From NCBI RefSeq assembly GCF_019219825.1, contig NZ_JAHUXH010000005.1:124001-188000 (forward strand): DNA of 64,000 nucleotides, given 5' to 3'. Shown here piece by piece: positions 28,382 through 35,857 of the stretch; positions within the stretch are counted from its first letter, which is position 1; each line of letters opens with the position of its first letter. The translations under genes and the position numbers were made by a program. The notes under the pieces are model-generated. The model ran no database searches, was not told where the DNA came from, and saw nothing but the letters and a program-made list of their open reading frames with translations. This DNA comes from Streptomyces sp. TRM70350 (lineage in GTDB: Bacteria; Actinomycetota; Actinomycetes; Streptomycetales; Streptomycetaceae).

Positions 28382-28621
28382 TGATTGCGGTGATCTTCCG
28401 GTGGGTGCCTCTGTCGATCTCCGCCGAGCAGAGTCGGTCACAACCGCACGGGGCGACGGCTGGCGAAGCCACGTACGGCCTTACCCCGTCTCCTGCACTA
28501 CGTGCTGGGCCGGACGCTCTGAGCAGCTGCCACCGCGTCGTCAAGCGTTGTTTGGGGGATCTCGGCGTCCGGCCCGGGGGTCCTGCTGATGGCGTCGACC
28601 GCCGAGCTGATCGCGGCGTAC

Positions 28622-29416
28622 CTACGCGTGGCCTCCGGTGTGCGCCGCCCCCTCGGGTTCGTCCGCCGCGGACGGGTGGACGTACCTGCCCTCGTTGAAC
28701 GGAGTGAACCACGCCTTGAACGCCATCGGTGCGACGCCGAGAGCCGCTCCGACGGCGCTCTCGTCTATACCGTCCATGGAATCGTCGTAGAGCCACTCGT
28801 GATCCATGTCCTCGTAGACGTTGTCAGCGAACGCGTCGAGAGCGGCCGAGACGCCGTCGTCGAGCAGCCCGAAGGTCTCCAGGGTCACGTTGGTCTCATT
28901 CAGCAGCAACCTCAAGGCGAGTTCCTCGGCGACGCAGCTCAACCGCTGGAAACTGCCGTCCGTGAAGCGGGTGGTCATGGCGATCACCGTCACCAGGAAG
29001 CGGCGGGCGAAGCGGGCGTCGTACTGGAGGGCGTATCGCTCGGGAAGATCTTCGAAATGCCACAAAGGGCCGTCGCATTCCGCTGCAGTGGTGTCCTCCT
29101 CCGTCAGGGTCTGCACGTCTTGGAACAGCTCGTCCACCAAGATTTCCGTCGCGTACACCAGGGCACCGGCGGCGAGTTTGGCGTCCTCCGGCGAGACGGC
29201 GAACTCGATGTCACGGTCTTCTTCCTCGTCGTCTTCGTCGTCCAGGACGCCGAACATCACGGGCGGGAAGGAGCGCAGCTCGTCTGCCAGTGCCAGCATC
29301 TGACCGCGTACGGCCTCAGCTTCCGCCTTGGCGTCATAGCCTTCGCTGTCGTCCTCAACCGTGGGACGCTCGGCATGCCGGGCCTTACGGTCAGCCGGAT
29401 CATCGGGCGGGGGCAT
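28622..29416 (-). CDS. Hypothetical acidic protein
   Basis: A 264-aa acidic protein with an Asp/Glu cluster (LDDEDDEEEDRD, about residue 45) and mostly helical sequence. No transmembrane segment or known motif was seen. The ATG at 29416 lies inside the 3' end of the upstream gene (17-bp overlap), so the two are co-translated. It is element cargo of unknown role. Confidence 0.6.
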   Translation of the reverse strand: MPPPDDPADRKARHAERPTVEDDSEGYDAKAEAEAVRGQMLALADELRSFPPVMFGVLDDEDDEEEDRDIEFAVSPEDAKLAAGALVYATEILVDELFQDVQTLTEEDTTAAECDGPLWHFEDLPERYALQYDARFARRFLVTVIAMTTRFTDGSFQRLSCVAEELALRLLLNETNVTLETFGLLDDGVSAALDAFADNVYEDMDHEWLYDDSMDGIDESAVGAALGVAPMAFKAWFTPFNEGRYVHPSAADEPEGAAHTGGHA

Positions 29417-29780
29417 CGGGACCGTCGGCGGCGGCGATACTCTCCTGGGCGGGATCCGGGTGCAGTTCGACCTCGCATCGCTCGATCTGCCAGTCAGCCA
29501 ACAGCTCAGACCGTTCCAGCAGTTCACCCACGACCGACCGCACAGCCTCCTCGGCGAATTCGAGAGCCGGAGCATCCACGAACACCTTCAGAAGCGCTCC
29601 GCCCGGGTAGACGGCCACGATGCTGTCGAGGAGGTCGACTTCCATGCCGTCGGGGCCCTCGATGGCCTCGACCGAGTCGAAGCCATCCTCAATGAGCGCC
29701 ACGGCGCCAGCGCGCTGAAGTGGGTCCATCTCCGGAGTGCCCTCCGGGATGTGGGCGTCCACAGTCACTACGTATGTCAC
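29400..29780 (-). CDS. Hypothetical protein, upstream partner
   Basis: A 126-aa protein beginning VTYVVTVDAHIPEGTPEM with alternating strand/helix character (DAPALEFAEEAVRSVVGELLE). The GTG at 29780 is preferred over an upstream in-frame ATG because AGGA precedes it. Overlap with the acidic-protein gene suggests a two-gene operon. No family was recognised. Confidence 0.55.
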   Translation of the reverse strand: MTYVVTVDAHIPEGTPEMDPLQRAGAVALIEDGFDSVEAIEGPDGMEVDLLDSIVAVYPGGALLKVFVDAPALEFAEEAVRSVVGELLERSELLADWQIERCEVELHPDPAQESIAAADGPDAPAR

Positions 29781-29905
29781 GCGTCCGATCCTGGCAGGGA
29801 TATCCCAGGCGACGGGGAGGAATCCGCTCAATCACGCGCACTACGCATCGCGCCAGGCAGTCGGCCCGGCTGATGTCGGCGGCACAGCCGTCGTAGACGT
29901 CGTGT

Positions 29906-30358
29906 TCAGCGACCTGGCCAGTGCTTCGGCGGTTCCACAGCAGGGTCCGTGACCTGCAATCGGCTGCGTCGGGAGGGATCGACGGCCGTGAGAGAGACGA
30001 GTCGCTGGCCGTCCGCCTCCTCCAGCTCGGCCAAGGCGTGAGGAAGCGCCGCACAGACGGTGGCGATGGCGGTGCCAAGGCCGACCAAGCCGCCATGCTT
30101 GTTGTTCTGGCGGTACTGGATGCGATGGAGTCCCGACCGCGCGATCGCCTCGACCTCCATGGGCCGGTTCAGTTGCTTGGCGTCATTGGTGATGATCGCC
30201 TGGAAGCCCTCCGACCTGGCCTTCGCGTACAGCTCGATGTCCTTCGTGCCGGCCCAACCGTCCAGCTCGTGGACGTGCACCACGTCGTGCGCGGTCAGAA
30301 GAATGCGCACGATCTCGACCATGGGCCTGGGGACGTTCTCGTCGAGCAGCAGCTTCAA
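29906..30358 (-). CDS. PIN-like toxin (DUF5615 type)
   Basis: This 150-aa protein starts with KLLLDENVPRPMVEIV and has AHDVVHVHELDGWAGTKD and FQAIITNDAKQLNRP. These place the acidic residues of DUF5615 PIN-like nucleases (Asp6, Glu7, a central Asp and the Asp in TND). Such proteins pair with DUF433 antitoxins, and the gene here overlaps a DUF433 gene by 4 bp. An RNase-toxin role is inferred from family and pairing. Confidence 0.8.
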   Translation of the reverse strand: MKLLLDENVPRPMVEIVRILLTAHDVVHVHELDGWAGTKDIELYAKARSEGFQAIITNDAKQLNRPMEVEAIARSGLHRIQYRQNNKHGGLVGLGTAIATVCAALPHALAELEEADGQRLVSLTAVDPSRRSRLQVTDPAVEPPKHWPGR

Positions 30359-30996
30359 GCGACAACCTGCCGAGAGCCATCGACGTAGCTATCCACGTAG
30401 TCGCTGAAATCGACCGCGTCGCGTGCGGCTGCCGCGCTGACCCCTGGGTAGAAGTCGCTGACCCGGTCCGGGGGTACACCGTCCCTGACCAAGGCCGCTA
30501 CCTCTGCGGCGGGAATCCGGGTTCCTTCGATGACCGGCTCACCGCCACGCACAGCGGAGTCGACGGCGACGTGGTCGCGTGGCTTCAGCAGGTCAGGGAT
30601 GTGCCGGCCGTCCTTGTAGAAGGGAGCAAGCACATCCACCAACTGGTGGATGACCACGTTCCCGCCCCTGATCAGATCGACCGCCTGCTCGGGCTCCGCA
30701 AGGTAGATCGTGTCCGGTCCCGCGACGAGCACGTAGGAGGACAGGTGTTTACGCTCGCCCAGGTCTTCTCGGAGCGTGTCCACCGCCCTGCGGATCTTCT
30801 GCAGCGACGTCTCCTTGCGAAGCTTCACGCAGGCCCGCAGAGCGACCACGTCGCGGAAGGAGTACAGGATCGGGCGTGAGTCGGAGATCTCCGGAACGAG
30901 GAGCGCGCCCTTCGTGCCGGAAGCGCGGCGCCAGTGGGAAAGCTGCCGCAGCGTGGCGCCGGAAAGGGCCGCGGCGAGCTTGGGCTCATACGACAC
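30355..30996 (-). CDS. DUF433 antitoxin with MerR-like N-terminal HTH
   Basis: This 213-aa protein has an N-terminal DNA-binding-like region (AALSGATLRQLSHWRR, with the MerR-like order of elements). A C-terminal DUF433 domain follows with GGEPVIEGTRIPAAEVAALV and FYPGVSAAAARDAVDF. It probably represses its operon and neutralises the PIN-like protein. The GTG at 30996 is favoured by a strong GGAGAGGAGG site over an ATG 24 bases upstream. Confidence 0.82.
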   Translation of the reverse strand: MSYEPKLAAALSGATLRQLSHWRRASGTKGALLVPEISDSRPILYSFRDVVALRACVKLRKETSLQKIRRAVDTLREDLGERKHLSSYVLVAGPDTIYLAEPEQAVDLIRGGNVVIHQLVDVLAPFYKDGRHIPDLLKPRDHVAVDSAVRGGEPVIEGTRIPAAEVAALVRDGVPPDRVSDFYPGVSAAAARDAVDFSDYVDSYVDGSRQVVA

Positions 30997-31115
30997 CGCG
31001 TTCCTCCTCTCCGCCCCCATCGGATCTTTGGTGACCGTACTCCATTCTCGTGCCTTCCGCCGAGATCGGAAAAGACGGGCTCCGTTCGAGGTAATCGGAG
31101 CCCGTCTCCCGACCA

Positions 31116-32641
31116 TCAGGCCATCGTCGTGGCACGAGCGCGCAGCAGCCGATCGAGTACGGCGACCGGCGAGCGCGGACGCAGGTTCCGACGGACGTCG
31201 AGCGCGGCTTCCCACTGCACGGTCAGGCCGACCTTGAGACGCTCACGCATGCCAGGAGTCACGTGGGCGTAGCGCGCCGAGACCGAGCCGTCGATGTGGC
31301 CCATGCGCTCGTCCATCAGCACCTTCTCGGTGCCAAGGTCCTCCATGTGCGTGCGGTGGGAGTGGCGCAGGCCATGCGGGGTGAGCCCTCTCGCGATGGG
31401 CAGCCAGCAGGCGTCGGCCCGGCCTTGGGCGTTGCGGCCACGGACCGGGATGCCGGGCCAGGGCTCGCCGAGCAGCGGGACCGGGCGGGTCTCCTGAGGT
31501 GCCTTCTTCGGGTACCACCCGGAGGTGGCAGGCGCGAACAGCCAGGTGGCGAAGCCGTTGCGGCGCCAATGAGCGGCGTTCTCCGTCGGGATGCCGCCGC
31601 GGACAAAGTTCAGCTCGGCGATGGCGAGTTCGACGCAGGCGCGGGTGTGCTCTCGTACGCGTTCCGGGTGGTTGAGGACGTTGGACACGGTGCCGGTGGA
31701 AACGCCCGCGCGTCGGGCGACGTCCACCAGCTTGGCACCGGTGTGCCCGCCGGTGCGGGCAGTGCCCTGGCCGTGGAAGACGTAGCGCTTGCCGTGGCAG
31801 GGGCACGGCGTCGGTTTCGTACGGGCGATGTGGTCAGCGACCAGGGCCGACAGCCAGTCCGTCGCGTCGATGGTGCGGTAGCTGTCGTCCTTGGGCGGGC
31901 AGCGGATCAGCTCGCCCGAGTCCAGTTCGTACAGCTGGTGCTCTACGCGTATGGCGCCGGGTCGGGCGAACTCGGTCTCCAGCCCGACGATTTCGCCCCA
32001 CCGCATCCCTGTGTAGCCCTTGAGGATCACGGCGACGAACTCGTCGTCGCGGCCGGACAGCAGGGCTGCGCGTTCGGCGATGAGGAGCAGACCGAGCGGG
32101 TCGGTGATCACCTTCTCGGGCCCGCGGTCGTGGGAGCGGCCGGCGCGTTTGCCGCGTCCGCGCCGCTTCGCTGCGGGGTTGGACGCGATGAGGCCCTCGT
32201 CCACGGCGTCTTCCAGTATGAGGTGGAGCGTCGAGCGCCACGTCTTGACACTGGATGCCGCGTAGACGGCCTTCTCCCGCTTCTCCCAGGTGTCCACGTC
32301 CATGCGGAGGATGCCGGCAGGGCCTTGTCCTCGAACTCAGGGAGCAGGTGCTCCTCGATGTGGCGCCGGTAGTTCTGCATGGTGGACGCAGCCAGGTCCT
32401 GGGCGTCGTACCAGCGGCTGGCGTACTCGCCGAAGGTCTCCTGTCCGGCCGCCGGGTCGCGCCAGGTGCCGCGCCGGACCTTGGCCTCTTCCTCGTCCGC
32501 GGCCTGCTTGGCCTCCCGCTTGGTGGCGAACTTGACCACCGCGCCCGTCGGGTCGACGACGGTGCCGTACTTGCCTTCGCTGACCTTGTACCTGCCGCGC
32601 CAGTAACTGCCGCGTTTCTCGGCGAAGCCCACGCCTCGCAT
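31116..32641 (-). pseudogene. int: Tyrosine recombinase (integrase), frameshifted, with LacI-type HTH insert
   Basis: The N-terminus (MRGVGFAEKRGSYWRGRYK) follows AAGGAGGGG and contains the arm- and core-binding domains. Near 32318 the frame is lost: the coding sense changes from HLLPEFEDKALPA to ILRMDVDTWEKRE in another frame, consistent with one missing base. The catalytic domain is then complete, with Arg in GMRWGEIVGL, HxxR in HGLRHSHRTH, and MGHIDGSVSARYAHV with the nucleophilic Tyr. Between the first Arg and HxxR lies ARRAGVSTGTVSNVLNHP, a LacI-type helix-turn-helix (bases about 31600-31740). The enzyme is probably inactive unless the shift is a sequence error. Confidence 0.85.
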
Positions 32642-32671
32642 CCCCTCCTTTCTCGGATGTGCCGGGTACAG

Positions 32672-33049
32672 CTACGCAGCAGTGCCGTACTGGGACCTGC
32701 GGGGCGGTCGAGCCCTGAGACGTGGGGCGGAGGACGTGGAGGGCCGCGTCTGCCGAGTCGGACGCGACGGCGTCATAGCCGGCTCCGGCGGACTGGCCGG
32801 TGACGGCGTCCTCTGGGCTCGCTGTGGCGCCGGCTCCTCGTGGATGCGGATGATCTCGGCGAGGTGGTCCGCGGTGAAGCGGTAGGCGCGGCCGACTCTT
32901 GTGTGCGGTATCAGGCGCCGGCGTGCGCGGTCCTTGACCCACCAGGCCGAGCAGCCAAGGGTCTCGGCAATCTCCTCGGGGCGGTAGAGACGGGGCAGGG
33001 CGGCTTCACCATCCGTTCGATGCGGAAGGCGTCCGAGGGCAGGGGGCAT
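32672..33049 (-). CDS. xis: Excisionase-like winged-helix protein
   Basis: This 125-aa protein has a MerR/Xis-like helix-turn-helix, YRPEEIAETLGCSAWWVKD, followed by RAYRFTADHLAEI, the typical excisionase wing. The C-terminal third is Pro/Arg/Thr-rich. It lies 30 bases upstream of the integrase on the same strand, the normal int-xis order. Confidence 0.75.
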   Translation of the reverse strand: MPPALGRLPHRTDGEAALPRLYRPEEIAETLGCSAWWVKDRARRRLIPHTRVGRAYRFTADHLAEIIRIHEEPAPQRAQRTPSPASPPEPAMTPSRPTRQTRPSTSSAPRLRARPPRRSQYGTAA

Positions 33050-33123
33050 TGGGGGGTGCGGCAAGAGGGGTGGGGTCCTTACCCGGTGGAGGATGCTCGA
33101 TCAGCGGCGGTGGGTGGCCCGTC

Positions 33124-33382
33124 TCAGGTGGTGCTCGGTCCCTCCAGCAGCACGAGGGGTGAGACGAGGAGTGCGTCGGCTATTGCGAACGAGGTCGTCG
33201 ACGTCGCAACGCCGCTGGGCACGTTCGATTCGGGACAGCATCGTGTTGGACATCGGACGGCCGAGGGCCGTGACGCGGTCGGCCAACTGACGCTGGGCGA
33301 GACCGCGTTCGGTGCGGAGGATTTCGATGGTGTGGGCGGTCCGTATTCCTGCCGGACCCATTTCCAGAGAACGTGCTGCCAT
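33124..33382 (-). pseudogene. XRE-family repressor, frameshifted
   Basis: The N-terminal HTH reads AHTIEILRTERGLAQRQLAD and SNTMLSRIERAQRRCDVDDLV. After DDLV (about base 33188) the frame turns to Arg-rich noise, while a neighbouring frame continues the expected IADALLVSPLVLLEGPST to a stop at 33124. One extra base explains it. Position next to int/xis and opposite the replication genes fits a phage immunity repressor. Confidence 0.7.
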
Positions 33383-33410
33383 AGCTCCAGTTGTAGCGTG
33401 CATTCCCCGG

Positions 33411-33440
33411 TTTGGTTAACCGGCGATCGTCGGCTATGTT
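33411..33440 (+). promoter_or_regulatory. Promoter-like repeat copy 1
   Basis: TTTGGTTAACCGGCGATCGT (33411-33430) begins a promoter-like TTGGTT-17 bp-TATGTT. The same 20-mer with one change recurs 207 bases downstream. It is probably an operator/promoter bound by the adjacent repressor. Confidence 0.45.
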
Positions 33441-33617
33441 GCGCTCGCTTGGTCAGCGAACAGGGGGAAATTCCAGTCCCCCGCTCTGATGTCGCGCGAC
33501 CTCGCACAGACACCTCGAAGCGCTTCTGACGTGGGGTGTTGTGTTGTAGCTTCGCCGTCGCCAGCGCGTCAACGGCTTCCCCATGTGATGCTTCTGGCTC
33601 GGTCGGCAGGGCAACTA

Positions 33618-33647
33618 TTTGGTCAACCGGCGATCGTGCCCTACGGT
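33618..33647 (+). promoter_or_regulatory. Promoter-like repeat copy 2
   Basis: TTTGGTCAACCGGCGATCGT (33618-33637) with TTGGTC-17 bp-TACGGT. It is 19/20 identical to copy 1 with the same placement relative to a -10-like hexamer. It would direct transcription toward the replication genes. Confidence 0.45.
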
Positions 33648-33884
33648 TTTGGTCCCGCCCGCTACCAGCCTGATTTCCTGCGGCCTTTCTGCCGTGAGAG
33701 ATTGGCCGGATCAGGCTGGACTTGCGCGACCCGGGTGTGGCTATGTTGACGACACCCCCGGAAAACGCAGTCGGTTCGCGGCGCACGCCGCGCCAACATC
33801 ACGCCCCTCTGTTCGAATCCCACCCCGACCGACGGTGAGCCGTGGTGTCCGCCCACAGGCCGCCGAGTTAGGACCGCCCCGCTC

Positions 33885-34826
33885 TTGGCACGAATCCGCA
33901 CCATCAAGCCCGAAGCCTTCGTCTCCGACTCCCTGGCCACCATCTCCCTGACCGCGGAACGCACCTTCCTCGGCCTGCTCACCCAAGCCGACGACCAGGG
34001 CCGCCATCGCGACCACGCCGCGATCATCGCGGGCCAGTTGTGGGTCCTGCGCCCGGAGCACACCCCACCCGATGTCGAGACGGACCTCGCCCAGCTCGCC
34101 GACGCCGGGCTGATCTGCCGTTACAAGGGACCGGACGATAAGCGGTACCTGCACATCGTCACCTGGCACCAGCACCAGAAGATCAACCGGCCCAGCAAGA
34201 GCCGCCTCCCCGCCTGCCCTCACCACGACACACCGGTCGGCACCGCGCCAGGCGTCGTCGCGCCGACTGCGCGGGCCAGCATCACGGAGCCCGCACCGCA
34301 GCCTCACGGAACCCTCCGTGAAAGCTCCGGACAGGTGCGCGAGCCTGCGGTGAATCCCGGCGCCGATGACGAAACCGCAGGTCAGATCGCTATCACAGAG
34401 CCTTCCGTGAGGAAGCAGGGAGGACTCCGTGAGGCAGCAGTGACGCCTCACTGTCCGGATCTAGGACCTAGGATCATGGATCTAGGAGATATCCCTTCGG
34501 GGGGCGCGAGCGCCCCCGCGCCCGGCACCGTCTCGGCCCAGCAGCTCATCGCAGAGTACGCCGCCGCCTGCGCCCACCGTCCGCCCAAGGACGTCCTGGG
34601 CCACCTCGGCCGGGAGGTACGCAAGCTCGTCGACGAGGGCATCGCCCCCACCCACATCCGGGCCGGACTCGAACGGCACCGCACCAAGGGACTGCACCCC
34701 AGCACCCTGCCGAGCCTCGTCCACGAGGCCATGAACGCGACCCCTGCCACGCCAACCGCGCCGACTGTCCACAGGGCGTGGACAAACCCCACCGACGTTG
34801 AAGCAGCCTTCGGAGGTGGCCTCTGA
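33885..34826 (+). CDS. Phage-type replication initiator
   Basis: This 313-aa protein starts with the actinophage pattern ARIRTIKPEAFVSDSLATI and continues TFLGLLTQADDQGRHRDHAA, a winged-helix replication-initiator N-terminus. A variable Pro/Ser-rich middle follows, then a helical C-terminus (AAACAHRPPKDVLGHLGREV). The start is TTG at 33885, with weak AGGA upstream. It ends one step before a DnaC-like loader gene, the usual order. Confidence 0.75.
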   Translation: MARIRTIKPEAFVSDSLATISLTAERTFLGLLTQADDQGRHRDHAAIIAGQLWVLRPEHTPPDVETDLAQLADAGLICRYKGPDDKRYLHIVTWHQHQKINRPSKSRLPACPHHDTPVGTAPGVVAPTARASITEPAPQPHGTLRESSGQVREPAVNPGADDETAGQIAITEPSVRKQGGLREAAVTPHCPDLGPRIMDLGDIPSGGASAPAPGTVSAQQLIAEYAAACAHRPPKDVLGHLGREVRKLVDEGIAPTHIRAGLERHRTKGLHPSTLPSLVHEAMNATPATPTAPTVHRAWTNPTDVEAAFGGGL

Positions 34827-34888
34827 CCGCCACCCTCACCCGCGAGCCTAACCAGGTCGGCCCGCTCGCCGACCGACTCAACGGCATC

Positions 34889-35677
34889 TTGGCCAGCCGC
34901 GGCATTGACCCCGGTATCACAGCAGAGGAACCGCCCGCGGAGCCTGTCACGGCCCTGGAGCTGGCGGACGCCTGTATCCCCGCCCGCTACCGTCGGGCCA
35001 TGGCCGACCAGCCGCAGGTCACCGCCTGGGCTGACGAAATCGCCCGCGCTGGACGCCCCGGCCCCGGCGGACCCGGTATCGCCGAAGGCCCGTCGCTGCT
35101 GATCGCCGGCCCCACCGGCACCGGCAAGACGTACCAGGCGTACGGCGCCATCCGTGGCCTCCTCAGCCGTGGCGTCCGCCTGCGCTGGGAAGCGACCACC
35201 ACCGCCGACCTGCGGCACTACCGACCCGATGTGGTCGTCACCTACGACGAGAACGGCTTCTACGGCCACCCCGACCACATCCAGGCCCACCGCATCACGA
35301 TGGCGGCGCTGGAGATGACCGCGCTGACACCGAAGGTGTACTGGACCACGATGCCCCGCTCGATGATGCAGCGGTTCGGCGAGATCATGCGCGAGTTTCA
35401 TCCGGACATGCCGGAGCCGGATCCTGCCGAGGCCGCCGCGTTGGCCGAGATCGGCCTCCCCGACGATGAGATCACCACGTGGGTGGACACCACCGCGTTC
35501 AGCGGCCAGAAGTTCGACGCGCTGGCCGCGCACGCCAGTCAGGGCGAGAACATCTTCTTCCTCAAGATGGGCAAGGAGAGGTTCGGCGAGTTGATGGGCA
35601 TGGAGACCTTCGTACGTGTCCAGGACGCCACCGGCGAGGCCGTACCCGAGAACGATCTCTTCGCCGGACTGCGCTGA
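34889..35677 (+). pseudogene. Chimera: DnaC-like ATPase N-terminus fused to MshB-type deacetylase C-terminus
   Basis: The first about 110 residues are a DnaC-like helicase loader, with Walker A LLIAGPTGTGKTYQAYGAI followed by RLRWEATTTADL. The sequence then switches in frame at about base 35217 to PDVVVTYDENGFYGHPDHIQ, the zinc-site half of MshB/Mca PIG-L deacetylases. It runs to the natural C-terminus (ETFVRVQDATGEAVPENDLF). Both halves lack the rest of their domain: no Walker B/arginine finger, no AHPDDE. The start is unclear: a CTG at 34823 overlapping the previous stop would add the expected N-terminus, and TTG 34889 is the first standard start. It is best read as a deletion product. Confidence 0.75.
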
Positions 35678-35857
35678 TCCACTCATCCGGGGAGCCCTGG
35701 AGAGCTCAGCTGCCACCAGCCAGTGCGGAATCAGCCCGGCGGATTCGGGCTGAACCGCAGGGCGTTGAGCCGTAGACTTCGGCAGTCAACGCCGACGAGG
35801 TCCGGCCGTTGCGCGCGCCCGCGGGGGAGGAGATCGGAACAGGACCCTTCGGACTCG

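Larger units (their letters stand above)
33404..33884. other. Divergent control region of the element
   Basis: A 481-bp region between the repressor and the replication initiator, less GC-rich than the neighbours. It holds the two direct repeats listed separately and a tRNA-3'-end-like stretch at 33811-33829. No convincing gene was seen. Confidence 0.5.
25793..35220. mobile_element. Decayed integrative element/prophage at tRNA-Pro
   Basis: From the tRNA-Pro gene rightwards lie cargo genes, a toxin-antitoxin pair, a tyrosine integrase, an excisionase and an XRE repressor (all minus strand). A divergent control region and two plus-strand replication genes follow. This is the usual early region of a temperate phage or integrative element. 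Integrase and repressor are frameshifted, and the DnaC-like gene runs into unrelated coding sequence near 35217. The right end is therefore missing and the boundary given is where phage-like sequence stops. No clear attR duplicate of the tRNA end was found. Confidence 0.65.
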
